A DNA stretch of 64,000 nt. Origin: Thalassotalea crassostreae. Its GTDB lineage: Bacteria > Pseudomonadota > Gammaproteobacteria > Enterobacterales > Alteromonadaceae. The DNA is taken from contig NZ_CP017689.1 in NCBI RefSeq assembly GCF_001831495.1, positions 372,001 through 436,000 on the forward strand. Direction: 5' to 3'. Position 1 is the first letter of the stretch; the number at the start of each line of letters is the position of its first letter. Below the pieces are notes generated by a model. The model did no database searches and was not told where the DNA came from. It saw only the letters and a list, made by a program, of their open reading frames with translations. The position numbers were made by a program, and so were the translations under genes. Of this stretch, positions 17,801-26,013 are shown piece after piece.

Positions 17801-18102
17801 TACATTTTAGAGCGTGGCCATATGATGAGTCAGATTTATACTCGTTTAACAGCTCGCCAGTGAAAAACTCAGCAAGCGACAGAGTAAGACGTAAACATTA
17901 TTACGAATTGCCGGAAAGAAACTACATTAACGTGAATTTAGACTTAAAAATTCACGGTGTTGGTGGTGATAATAGCTGGGGTGGCCATACGATGAAAAAG
18001 TACTTTGTGCCAGCCGATAAACCGATGCAATTTGGTTTTATTTTACAAGCACAAGCACAAGCACAAGCACAAGCACAAGCACAAGCACAAGCACATAAGT
18101 AG
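14830..18102 (+). CDS. GH2 beta-galactosidase, LacZ-like five-domain type
   Basis: 1090 residues starting at GTG with a TAGGA ribosome-binding site, and a signal peptide to about residue 27. It has the full LacZ plan: sugar-binding jelly-roll (NWQTQGFGRPIYTN), Ig-like domain, TIM barrel, second Ig-like domain and the beta-gal small-chain domain near the C-terminus (WYGRGPFENYPDRQTAAN). Acid/base Glu491 lies in WSLGNEGG and nucleophile Glu554 in REYAHAMGNS. Probably periplasmic, removing terminal beta-galactose from oligosaccharides after GH78 action (85 bp gap). The last 18 codons are an unusual Gln-Ala repeat before His-Lys-stop. Specificity for sulfated or anhydro-galactan oligomers is inference. 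Confidence 0.92.
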   Translation: MNISIIKNIGSILCVTALFSTGTIRANETPTPDWENPQVIGINKEQGHAFIRPYADMNNAKKQMSSTRIQSLNGKWKFNWVGHPDERPIDFYKPDYDVSQWVSIDVPGNWQTQGFGRPIYTNHPYPFNKDQPKVMTEPPSDYTNFYDRNPVGSYKHKFVVDKTLESEHVFIEFQGVKSAFYLWINGKKVGYSQGSMTPAEFNITDYLIAGENELAVEVYRWSDGSYLEGQDMWRFSGIFRDVNLIARPKVFLQDYKIATLLKNDYQDATLEVDFELDSRLKNAVIEGHQLHLSLISPQGKLMEQQSASVKKSNNKMLGKISFDVANVDLWSSESPTLYSLMLAVVDSQGTALEYIPWSFGFKETKIADNQFWVNGKAIKIKGVNRHEHHPRTGRYIDLETMVLDMKLIKQGNFNLVRTSHYPNDHRWYQLANEYGIYILDDANQESHGYKTRNKILGDNPNWTIAHVDRAASMVHTNKNYSAIAIWSLGNEGGAGRNFIAMREAVLAIDDSRPILSDTDLNASDFVERSYRTVNNVNEFLKKSKQVDKPFIQREYAHAMGNSLGNFQEHWDKIYANKNYVGGAIWDWVDQGLARVKNTAVVSYSNDPSNLSLNHQREVWAYGGDFGDTPTDAEFLLNGIVSPDRKLYPSYYEAKKVQQNVWFEQTDNPLQIKITNRYDFTNLNQYQIIWQIKDKSDGKDKVLAKGELDLDLAPWKSTLVDIPFNGKANNNELFLEFLALTKADAIWSDKGFDVAQQQFTIAPFTYPKQVQAAGEKVSLNETPYNINISAEQAQLSIDKVSGELISYQFDGKELLKQPLTPYFWKPVNNNQSRSKFTERMVPWVHAGAYRQVSDVKVSKLADNLVSVKVTARLVANHALYQLVYRINGEGKVEVDAKYTPDPERTQYPHMPKFGVKLGLDSSLAQINWYGRGPFENYPDRQTAANIGNYQKSLTQFQVPYISATDSTNRGDVRNLSFANEDVVLSVRGKQPLHFRAWPYDESDLYSFNSSPVKNSASDRVRRKHYYELPERNYINVNLDLKIHGVGGDNSWGGHTMKKYFVPADKPMQFGFILQAQAQAQAQAQAQAQAHK
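18046..18093 (+). repeat. hexanucleotide tandem repeat (CAAGCA)x8
   Basis: Eight perfect copies of CAAGCA encode eight Gln-Ala dipeptides at the very C-terminus of the GH2 enzyme, directly before His-Lys-stop. The perfect repeat suggests recent slipped-strand expansion. Because the unit is six bases, copy-number change would lengthen the tail without shifting the frame. Confidence 0.95.
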
Positions 18103-18104
18103 TT

Positions 18105-18183
18105 TTGTCAGCTTAGTGTAAATTAATTTATAATATAATTCATACTTATTTACATTCTAGAGTATAAAACGTACTCTAGAATG
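18105..18183 (+). promoter_or_regulatory. AT-rich promoter candidate and 12-bp hairpin upstream of sulfatase
   Basis: TTGTCA (18105-18110) lies 19 bp before TATAAT (18130-18135), a usable sigma-70 pair. The stretch AATTTATAATATAATT recurs almost unchanged at 48766-48780 before another sulfatase gene. Downstream, CATTCTAGAGTA (18153-18164) pairs perfectly with TACTCTAGAATG (18172-18183). There is no T-run, so it is a 5'-leader or mRNA-stabilising hairpin rather than a simple terminator. Confidence 0.35.
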
Positions 18184-18280
18184 CAATAACAATTAGATTG
18201 AACGCACTCAATTGAAATACTTATAAGATTGCGCCTCGTTTATTAATGCTAAATATAAACTTTATCTCCAAGGTAACTAA

Positions 18281-20158
18281 ATGAAACTTAAATTATTACT
18301 CGCTACTGTTTTATCTCTGAGCGCAACAATTGCACAAAGCAAAACGCCTGATAAACCAAATATTTTATGGTTAATAAGTGAAGATAATTCTAAGCATTAC
18401 TTAAAGCTTTATAATGAAAATGGGGCAAAAATGCCGAACATCGAACGTTTGGCATCACAAGGTTTAACTTTCAATAATGCATTCTCTAATGCGCCGGTGT
18501 GTTCAACTGCGCGTACTACCTTAGCAACTGGGATCTACGGCGTGAAGTTAGGTACGTATCAGCATCGCGGTTACGAAACGGTCAGTTTGCCGCAAGGGTT
18601 TAAAAGCTTTAATGAGCAATTAAAGTCAGCGGGCTATTACACCAGTAATAATTCTAAAACAGATTATAACTTTATCGAAAATGGCGAGTTGTGGGATGAG
18701 TCTTCTAAAAAGGCAACTTGGCGTAATAAAAAAGCCAATCAACCGTTTTTCCATGTTCAAACATTTATGGTTACTCATGAAGGAAAACTGCACTTTAAAG
18801 CCGGTGCGATGGAGAAAGTAAAAACCAAACATGATCCAAGCAAAGTAACACTCGCCCCTATTTATCCTGACACACCAACCTTTAGATATACCATGGCGAA
18901 AACCTTAGACAACCATAAAACCGTCGATAACCAAATTGGTAATGTACTGAAAAAATTAGAAGAAGATGGTGAGCTGGAAAACACTTTTATATTCTATTTT
19001 GGCGATCATGGCGGAGTATTACCGGGTAGTAAAGGCTATTTATTTGAACGTGGTTTAAATGTACCTCTTGTGGTTAGAGTGCCAGAGAACTTTAAACATT
19101 TAGTTGGTGAAGGTTTGCGTGAAAAGCCAACACGAGTTGATGGTTTTGTCAGTTTTGTCGACTTTGCGCCAACGATGTTAACTCTTGCTGGATTAGCGCC
19201 AGAAAAAGAAATGGACGGGCAAGCTTTCTTGCAAAGTGATTTAACTCTTAGTGACTTAAATAAGCGTAACTTTACCTTTTCTCACGCCGATAGGTTTGAT
19301 GAAAAGTCAGACTTAGTGCGCAGTATTCGCGTCGGAAACTACAAGTACATTCGCCATTATCAACCGTATTACAGTGACAGCTTATATGCCTATTATCGCT
19401 ACCGTCAGTTAGCATTCAAAGAATGGCAGCAGATGCATAAAGATGGTGAACTTTCAGCGGTTCAAGGAGCATTTTTTGAACCATCGGGCGTCGAGTCCTT
19501 ATACGATATCGCCAACGACCCTTATGAAACTAATAACTTGGTAAACGATGACAAACATCAGCAAAAATTATTAGAGCTAAGAACTCGGCTGCAACATACC
19601 GTTAGCAACATGCCGGATTTAGGCTTTATTCCTGAGTCAATGTGGCTTGATGAAAGCAAAGGCAAAGCTTATGAGTATCGAACCAATCAGAAAACGAGAA
19701 TAGCGACATTAATTGAAATAGCGGATATGCAATTGAGGTCTTTTGCTCAAGTGGAACAGAAATTATTAAACTATTTAACAACCGGCACTACAGATCAACA
19801 GCAATGGGCGCTCATTACTTTAAGTTCATTCGCCAAACAGGCAAAACATTTAACTGCTAACGTCGAAAAAGCACTTAAAAACTCTACCAACTCGCTAGTA
19901 AAAGCACGCGCTATTGAGTTTTTAACATTACAGAAAGTAATGTCACCAGTAGCTTCTTTAAGTAATGTGATTGCCACTGAAACCGATCCATTAGTGAAAG
20001 TGGAATTATTAAATATTGCTGCTTTCCTTCATGAAATTACCGGTGAACTATTCCCCGTTCCGAAACAGTTTAAGATGGAAAAGCCAAGCAGAAACAGTGC
20101 CACTTTTAAGATTGATACATGGATGTATGAGCGTTGGTTATATATCTCTAAATCATAA
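18281..20158 (+). CDS. S1 sulfatase with variant C-S-T-A-R motif and helical C-terminal extension
   Basis: 625 residues with a signal peptide (cleaved about residue 20) and an AAGGT ribosome-binding site. The sulfatase core starts with NILWLISED (metal Asp35). The maturation motif is C-S-T-A-R at Cys74, with Thr where Pro or Ala is usual; this is within the broader [C/S]-x-[S/P/A/C/T]-x-R consensus. A second metal site FGDHGG lies near residue 245. After about residue 470 the family core ends and a helical, HEAT-like region of about 150 residues follows (TDQQQWALITLSSFAKQ and similar). Periplasmic. It follows the GH2 and may desulfate the same oligosaccharides. Confidence 0.9.
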   Translation: MKLKLLLATVLSLSATIAQSKTPDKPNILWLISEDNSKHYLKLYNENGAKMPNIERLASQGLTFNNAFSNAPVCSTARTTLATGIYGVKLGTYQHRGYETVSLPQGFKSFNEQLKSAGYYTSNNSKTDYNFIENGELWDESSKKATWRNKKANQPFFHVQTFMVTHEGKLHFKAGAMEKVKTKHDPSKVTLAPIYPDTPTFRYTMAKTLDNHKTVDNQIGNVLKKLEEDGELENTFIFYFGDHGGVLPGSKGYLFERGLNVPLVVRVPENFKHLVGEGLREKPTRVDGFVSFVDFAPTMLTLAGLAPEKEMDGQAFLQSDLTLSDLNKRNFTFSHADRFDEKSDLVRSIRVGNYKYIRHYQPYYSDSLYAYYRYRQLAFKEWQQMHKDGELSAVQGAFFEPSGVESLYDIANDPYETNNLVNDDKHQQKLLELRTRLQHTVSNMPDLGFIPESMWLDESKGKAYEYRTNQKTRIATLIEIADMQLRSFAQVEQKLLNYLTTGTTDQQQWALITLSSFAKQAKHLTANVEKALKNSTNSLVKARAIEFLTLQKVMSPVASLSNVIATETDPLVKVELLNIAAFLHEITGELFPVPKQFKMEKPSRNSATFKIDTWMYERWLYISKS

Positions 20159-20175
20159 TAATGAAGGACCAAGCA

Positions 20176-21666
20176 ATGATTAACTTAAAAAACAGGACGT
20201 TAACTTCAGCCATCGCTTTAAGCTTTTTAATTAGCGCTGTGAGCTATGCCGGAGATGTGGTGCTGGCTGATAAATATTATGTCGAGCAACAATATGACTT
20301 GGCGCTAAATGAATATTTGTCGGTCGCGGAAGAAGTCAATGCAAAAGCCTATTATCAACTGGGTACTATGTATTACAAAGGTTTGGGGACTAAGGCTGAC
20401 GAATTTAAAGCCCTTGTTTGGTTTTCAATGGCTGCTGAGCATAATTATGATAACTCTAAAGACCTTGTAAGTAAGCTACTGGCTGGGCTCTCTAATGAAG
20501 ACAGAGAGAAAGTACTGACACAGATAAAATCATATCAACTGTCTTATGCTAAACAAGGCACTTATCGTCAAAACAAACCCGAGATCATAATAAATAGTTT
20601 GTCGAAAAAAGTATTATTTGATGGTCAGCCAGATTTGTCCGAGGTAGACATTATTACTGATTATGAATATGGCAGTTCATCGTTTTCAGGTAATAGTGCT
20701 GCTCCTGATATTGACCAAGAAGATTTTTCTAGTTTTGATTCATTAGGTGACGAGAATATGATCCCGTTTGAACAATACTTTTTAATTGCTGATTATGATG
20801 TGGCTGCTGATGGTTCAATAAGAAATATTATTCCTATACAAACAAGCGGTGACGTACGAAGTGCATTACACAGCCTGTCGATGAATACCTTGCCTAAGCC
20901 AACTGTCGAAGATGACGAGACACAGTTCATTAATAGAACATTTTTAGGTTTAGCGGCTTATAACAAGTTGCGGATGAAAAATGAAAATAATTATTTTTAC
21001 GTAAAATTAAATCGCCAAATTAGAGAATTAAATCAAAGTGAAAAACCAAAAGATAAATATACCCAAGCGATGACTTTGATGATTTTTCCTTGGCTAAAGC
21101 AACAAAAAGGCGATGTTGATAAACTACTTAGAGCTTCGGCTGAGCAAGGCTTTATGAAAGCTCAATATGAGTATGGTTTAAAGTTGTATCGAGAACAAAA
21201 AGAGATAAGCGATGCCGTACAGTGGCTTTATCGAGCGGCAAAACAAGGGCATCGTCAGGCTAAATATCGTTTGGGTCGAATTCTTTTAGACTCACCTTGG
21301 ATAACAAAAGATGAACACAAAGCATTATTTTGGCTAGAAGAAGCGGCGAGCAAGGGGCATATAGCTGCGACACAAACAGCGATAGGGGTAAAGCTATTGG
21401 CTACCGACGAACAATTAATCGATGTTAATGGTGCAATTGATTATTTGTCACAAATTGAAGAACAACAAAATGACAATCCAGAATACAACTATTTGCAAGC
21501 AATTGCGCACCTCAAAATGGAACCAAGACAGCTGTCTAAGTCGGTTGAATATATTCGGACAGCAATCGATCTAGGTGATGAATTAAATTGGGACGTCGCA
21601 CCTTGGAAGGCTGAGCTGAAAAAATGGACCAGTGGAGGTAACGTCACTATCAGTGAAGTGGAGTAG
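20176..21666 (+). CDS. Sel1-repeat exported protein of unknown function
   Basis: About 496 residues. The ATG at 20176 is preferred over 20161 because a GAAGGA ribosome-binding site (20163-20168) precedes it and it places a signal peptide (ends ...SAVSYA) at the N-terminus. Sel1-like helical repeats are visible around residues 35-80 and 320-405, with the A-x-Y-x-L-G and A-x-x-W-x-x-x-A-A-x-x-G pattern. Between them is a domain of about 150 residues I do not recognise, with VAADGSIRNI, loosely like the C-terminal domain of TonB-type energisers. It lies 17 bp after the sulfatase in the same operon. A periplasmic scaffold role is possible but unproven. Confidence 0.7.
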   Translation: MINLKNRTLTSAIALSFLISAVSYAGDVVLADKYYVEQQYDLALNEYLSVAEEVNAKAYYQLGTMYYKGLGTKADEFKALVWFSMAAEHNYDNSKDLVSKLLAGLSNEDREKVLTQIKSYQLSYAKQGTYRQNKPEIIINSLSKKVLFDGQPDLSEVDIITDYEYGSSSFSGNSAAPDIDQEDFSSFDSLGDENMIPFEQYFLIADYDVAADGSIRNIIPIQTSGDVRSALHSLSMNTLPKPTVEDDETQFINRTFLGLAAYNKLRMKNENNYFYVKLNRQIRELNQSEKPKDKYTQAMTLMIFPWLKQQKGDVDKLLRASAEQGFMKAQYEYGLKLYREQKEISDAVQWLYRAAKQGHRQAKYRLGRILLDSPWITKDEHKALFWLEEAASKGHIAATQTAIGVKLLATDEQLIDVNGAIDYLSQIEEQQNDNPEYNYLQAIAHLKMEPRQLSKSVEYIRTAIDLGDELNWDVAPWKAELKKWTSGGNVTISEVE

Positions 21667-21695
21667 TAACTATATCTCCAACTTTTAACTCCTAA

Positions 21696-21727
21696 CCTTA
21701 TATCGTTAGCAAGCTAATGATATAAGG
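21696..21727. terminator. hairpin between convergent genes
   Basis: CCTTATATCGTTAGC (21696-21710) pairs with GCTAATGATATAAGG (21713-21727) with one G-U pair. It lies at the meeting point of the Sel1 gene (plus) and the esterase (minus), overlapping the last codons of the esterase. The T-run is short, so it is a probable bidirectional stop. Confidence 0.5.
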
Positions 21728-22628
21728 TTTCCAACCATTGCTCGGCTAAGTGACGCCAATTGGGCGCATAATCAATATTTGTTCCTAAACCATAACCATG
21801 ATTTCCGATAGCAAACAAATGCATAGTAACGTTGACATTATGGGTTAGCAGCGCCTCATAAAATAATTTTGAGTTTTTAACTGATACTGCGGTATCACTT
21901 GTAGAGTGTACAATAAACGTAGCGGGTGAATCTTTAGTGACATGTAGTTCATTGGAAAACTGTATGATCAAATCTTTGCTCGGTGTTTTCCCTAATAAAT
22001 TTCGACGTGAACCGTTATGGGTAATGCCTTTTTTCATTGAAATAACAGGATAAATTAACATCGCAAAGTTTACGTTACTTGACATCGTATCGATCTCATC
22101 TTGTGCTTGATAATATTCGGTACGACGGTGAGTCGCCAACGTTGATGCTAGATGGCCTCCGGCTGACGAACCTATCACGCCGATTTTATCTTTATCAATG
22201 TTAAAACGCCTAGCGTTGTAACGAATATATTTTATTGCACGTTGTGCATCTTGAATTGGTGCTTTGTATGAAACCTGTGCAGATTTAGCTTGTGGCATTC
22301 GATACTTTAAAACGAATGCGGCAAAGCCTTGACTGTTAAACCACTTCGCATACTCTGTCCCTTCTAAATCATAAGCAACACCTTTGTATCCACCACCTGG
22401 CAGTATCAGTACCGCCATACCATTGCTTTTGCTTTTTTCTGGCAAGAAGGCTGCTATGGTCGGAGTTTGCACATCGGCGATGAATAATGTGTCCCTTTTT
22501 AGAATTACCTCTTTCGCTTGAGTACTAATAAAATTTGGAATTGAACGTTCTTGCCACAGCGCTACTTGCTCTTGAGCGGACAAAGCTGCGCTAAAGCATA
22601 GAAATATTAACGTCAGTAATGATTTCAT
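21714..22628 (-). CDS. exported alpha/beta-hydrolase esterase (BD-FAE/acetylesterase-like)
   Basis: 304 residues with a signal peptide ending ...AALSA (about residue 18). The oxyanion segment is LPGGGYKGVAYD, the nucleophile elbow G-S-S-A-G-G, followed by a late HSTSDTAV Asp region and the catalytic His in IGNHGYG. This is the BD-FAE/DLH-like group that removes acetyl, feruloyl or other acyl groups from polysaccharides. It is co-directional with and 30 bp downstream of the GH-A lipoprotein, so the pair probably works on the same substrate in the periplasm. The acyl group is unknown. Confidence 0.82.
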   Translation of the reverse strand: MKSLLTLIFLCFSAALSAQEQVALWQERSIPNFISTQAKEVILKRDTLFIADVQTPTIAAFLPEKSKSNGMAVLILPGGGYKGVAYDLEGTEYAKWFNSQGFAAFVLKYRMPQAKSAQVSYKAPIQDAQRAIKYIRYNARRFNIDKDKIGVIGSSAGGHLASTLATHRRTEYYQAQDEIDTMSSNVNFAMLIYPVISMKKGITHNGSRRNLLGKTPSKDLIIQFSNELHVTKDSPATFIVHSTSDTAVSVKNSKLFYEALLTHNVNVTMHLFAIGNHGYGLGTNIDYAPNWRHLAEQWLETLYH

Positions 22629-22658
22629 TTAGTTAATCAAGCTCAACATTATTTAGTA

Positions 22659-24236
22659 CTATTTTATTTTTAATTCAATCATTGTTAACGAATCGGCCAA
22701 AATAGATGCTTGAAAATGACCAGAATTATCAATAATGACAACATCTTCAATTACTCCGGGGGCTTTAAAGCTAACAGCAAGATTAGCGTCGTCTATATCA
22801 TATCCTTGTAAGTCGATATAAATATCTTCTGTTTCGTCACTTTTATTAAGTAAATAGATAAAAATAGAGTTTTCTTTGATAACCGCAGCACTTAGAATTT
22901 TAGAATTTTCTGATACGCTTTCTACTAGCTGACCATTCAAAGCATTTTTATACAATTCGAATACTTTAGCACTTGGTGTTGGCTTATAGTTGTCACCTGA
23001 ATCCACTAAGAATCTGAATGAATTGTCACTGTCTGGCCATTGTGTAGACCACATGGCACCAATTTCGAGTCCCGCTAACATAAATTGCATTTGCATCTCT
23101 GATTGCATTAACGCGCTTTTAAATGGTGTATGTTCAACATCTTCTGCATGTGGGCCAGGACCAATATTCCACTCCATTACCGCTAACTTGATATTTTCTC
23201 GGCCAAGCTCAACCATCAAATTATTAAAGTAGCCAATTTCTTCGGTAAAGGATTTACCGTTTGTATACCAGTCAGTGCGATTTAACATCGGCGTAGTAGC
23301 TTTCCATAAATCCCAAGAGGCTTCCCCCCACTTCCAATAATAATGGACATCAATATAGTCAAAATTATCACCGGCTATGTTTAATAAAGTAGTGAACGAG
23401 TTTCTATTGGTTTGAAATTTGTCAGTCCAATTGGCGATAAGCTTAGCATTAGGCGCATATTTTTTGATTTCGGGCACATAATAGTTAATCTGATTGGCAT
23501 ATTCGGTCGGTGACCACTTTTTATGATGGTTTTCGTTATCAAGATAAATATAGGTTAAATCGAAATCCCTCTCTTTACAGTATTTAAGCATTTCAATCGC
23601 TTCATTCAAACCATCTTCCTGGCGATCAAAGTTTCGGCCTGAGCTCATGTTTATGCCGAGCATAGGCTCACAATTTGCCGCACGACAAAGTGCCATGTAC
23701 TCATCTAAGTCCATATAGTTTTCAGCTGACGCGTCATCTTCTCGGTTATATGAACCATTCCAACTATCGACCCAACCGTGACCATTTAAGTCATCCCAAT
23801 GATACATAGTTGTAACTGTGCCACCTGGATATCTTAAAAAACCAGTGCCTATTTCTTTGTACAGCTCGGCCATTGCACCATCAGCATAGATATGATCGGC
23901 TTCAAGTGAATAAATGAGTCCTTGCCCCTGGATCATCGGGCTAATAATATGTTGTTTAACCTGAGCATTAATGGATATTTTTTGACCAATTGGCATTACA
24001 TCTTCAGGCGGCGAAGTTGTTGTATCTTCTTCATCTTTCTCGTCTCCACCCGAGCCTTTAGTATCATCATTGGCTGGCGTTTCATCAGTAGTGTCTGAAT
24101 CTGTACTGCCATCACCTACTGTCTCTACCGGTATAGGGTCGGTTTGTTTTTCGTCACTGCTACCGCCACTGCCGCAACTTATCACCAAGATTAAAAAAAA
24201 TCCGCTCACTATTGTTCGTTTTAATAACATCAGCAT
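22659..24236 (-). CDS. clan GH-A glycoside hydrolase lipoprotein (GH39/GH51-like)
   Basis: 525 residues with a signal and lipobox V-I-S-C (Cys21), then about 55 residues of acidic Asp/Glu/Thr/Gly-rich linker that would hold the enzyme away from the membrane. The catalytic part is a TIM barrel: LRYPGGT near the first strands, acid/base Glu235 in YLDNENHHKKW, and nucleophile Glu355 in AVMEWN. A C-terminal beta domain follows. The spacing and ExxN-like motifs resemble GH51 arabinofuranosidases and GH39 enzymes, but I cannot place it firmly in a family, so a new family or subfamily is possible. It is probably exposed on the cell surface or in the periplasm. Confidence 0.75.
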   Translation of the reverse strand: MLMLLKRTIVSGFFLILVISCGSGGSSDEKQTDPIPVETVGDGSTDSDTTDETPANDDTKGSGGDEKDEEDTTTSPPEDVMPIGQKISINAQVKQHIISPMIQGQGLIYSLEADHIYADGAMAELYKEIGTGFLRYPGGTVTTMYHWDDLNGHGWVDSWNGSYNREDDASAENYMDLDEYMALCRAANCEPMLGINMSSGRNFDRQEDGLNEAIEMLKYCKERDFDLTYIYLDNENHHKKWSPTEYANQINYYVPEIKKYAPNAKLIANWTDKFQTNRNSFTTLLNIAGDNFDYIDVHYYWKWGEASWDLWKATTPMLNRTDWYTNGKSFTEEIGYFNNLMVELGRENIKLAVMEWNIGPGPHAEDVEHTPFKSALMQSEMQMQFMLAGLEIGAMWSTQWPDSDNSFRFLVDSGDNYKPTPSAKVFELYKNALNGQLVESVSENSKILSAAVIKENSIFIYLLNKSDETEDIYIDLQGYDIDDANLAVSFKAPGVIEDVVIIDNSGHFQASILADSLTMIELKIK

Positions 24237-24360
24237 TATATTTGCCTCGCCTAAACACCATTTTGGCTTAATTTGGTTTTCAGATAAAAATTTACTGTAT
24301 TTAATTGCTAATCTATATTACATTTATTTTGTAATATTTATAGTATTAAATTGGGTAAGT

Positions 24361-25803
24361 ATGAATTTTTATAAAACAATAACAACAATTATTTCTATTA
24401 TTATGTTTAATGGTGTTGTGCAAGTGCAAGCCAGTGAAACTAATGCCGGGCAAAACTCTAAAAATAAACCTAATTTGATCGTCATTCTTACAGACGATCA
24501 GGGTTATAAGGATGTAGGCTTTAATGGCAGTACCGACATTAAAACGCCTTTTATCGATGTTATTGCCAATGAAGGAACAATCTTTACCAATGGTTATGTT
24601 ACGTTTCCAGTGTGTGGCCCTAGTAGAGCTGGATTGTTAACCGGGCGCTACCAAGGTCGATTTGGGTTTACCTCTAATCCTTCTCCTGCACCGGACGCAG
24701 ATGTTGGTTTACCGAGTAGTGAAAAAACTATCGCAGAAGTGTTAAAACCTGCAGGTTACACCAGTGGTATTTTAGGTAAGTGGCATATGGGCGGTCATGC
24801 TGATTATCATCCGAATAATCGAGGATTTGATTACTTTTTTGGCTTTGTAGAAGGTGGACATCGATACTTCCCGGAAGAGTTAACGATCACAGATTTTAGT
24901 GAAGTAACTAAATGGAGTGGTTGGTATTACACTAAATTAATGCGTAATCAAGAGCGCATTGAAACAACAGAGTATTTAACCGATGAACTGTCAAACGAAG
25001 CAGTGAAGTTTATTGAGCGTGAAAAAGACAACCCATTCTTCTTATTTGTTTCATACAACGCCCCTCATGCGCCATTGCAAGCGACGGAAAAATACTTAAA
25101 TCGTTACAAGCATATTAAAGACAAAAAGCGTCAAACCTATGCGGCTATGGTAAGTGCAGTTGATGATGGCGTTGGCGAAATCCTTAAAACGCTTGAAAAA
25201 CAAGGGATTGATGACAATACAATCGTATTCTTTTTATCAGATAATGGTGGCCCAGAAACGAAAAATGCATCGGATAATGGCGAGTTGCGAGAAGGTAAAG
25301 GTTCGCTATTTGAAGGTGGTGTAAGGGTACCTTTTGCTATGCGTTGGCCAGAAAAAATTCCACAAGGACAGGTATACACTAATGCTGTTAGCTCTCTTGA
25401 TATCTTGGCGACAATTGTCGGCCAGGCAGATGTTGATACATCAAAAAACAAGCCTCTTGATGGTGTTGACTTAACGCCGTATTTGACCGGTGAAAATGAT
25501 GGCCTACCACATGATGCATTGTATTGGCGTCATCTTCGTAAAGATGGGCAAGCGGTAATAGCCAATCACAATAAAATGATTAATTTAAAGAATAAAAAGT
25601 TTTTATATGATGTTGCCAACGATGTAGGTGAAACTGAAAGTCTTGGAAGTGACAATGACACTTATAAAGAGTTGAATGCAGGTTATCAAGAATGGTTAAA
25701 AGAGATGAAGCCAACGGCATTTGTGACACTTCTTGAATATAAAAAAATATGGTTAAAGCAGCAAAAGTCTAAGAAAAACAAAAACAAAAAAACAAAACCA
25801 TAA
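24361..25803 (+). CDS. S1 sulfatase with lysine-rich C-terminal tail
   Basis: 480 residues from the ATG at 24361. The frame is open from 24070, but only this start gives a signal peptide (cleaved about residue 24) and it does not run into the divergent gene. The core has metal Asps in ILTDDQGY (44-46) and the maturation motif C-G-P-S-R at Cys85, followed by AGLLTGRYQGRFGF. SDNGGPE lies near residue 297. The last 20 residues are strongly Lys/Asn-rich. It is a clear paralogue of the sulfatase at 48807, sharing long identical stretches. It is probably periplasmic or surface-exposed and is transcribed towards the glycan-binding protein and TonB receptor. Confidence 0.92.
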   Translation: MNFYKTITTIISIIMFNGVVQVQASETNAGQNSKNKPNLIVILTDDQGYKDVGFNGSTDIKTPFIDVIANEGTIFTNGYVTFPVCGPSRAGLLTGRYQGRFGFTSNPSPAPDADVGLPSSEKTIAEVLKPAGYTSGILGKWHMGGHADYHPNNRGFDYFFGFVEGGHRYFPEELTITDFSEVTKWSGWYYTKLMRNQERIETTEYLTDELSNEAVKFIEREKDNPFFLFVSYNAPHAPLQATEKYLNRYKHIKDKKRQTYAAMVSAVDDGVGEILKTLEKQGIDDNTIVFFLSDNGGPETKNASDNGELREGKGSLFEGGVRVPFAMRWPEKIPQGQVYTNAVSSLDILATIVGQADVDTSKNKPLDGVDLTPYLTGENDGLPHDALYWRHLRKDGQAVIANHNKMINLKNKKFLYDVANDVGETESLGSDNDTYKELNAGYQEWLKEMKPTAFVTLLEYKKIWLKQQKSKKNKNKKTKP

Positions 25804-25874
25804 AGAGAAGAATTAATTCAACATAAATAAATATGATAAATATGTTATATTTTTATTTACAAATAATTTTATTT

Positions 25875-25891
25875 GTGTAAATTAGTGTAAA
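25875..25891 (+). promoter_or_regulatory. direct repeat GTGTAAA x2, possible regulator site
   Basis: Two GTGTAAA copies (25875-25881 and 25885-25891) stand 10 bp apart in the leader of the 26014 gene. A similar pair spaced 11 bp occurs at 48701-48718, and inverted TGTAAC copies lie before the TonB receptor. One-helical-turn spacing is typical of OmpR/PhoB-type regulators. This is pattern only. Confidence 0.3.
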
Positions 25892-26013
25892 GGATAGGCT
25901 TAATTGAATTGTGTATATCCATTTTGAACGATAAATATTATAAAAATAAACGAACAAAAATTATTCAATAATCAGCATTTGTTGAAATAACAAACGATAC
26001 GTAGAGAAACATT

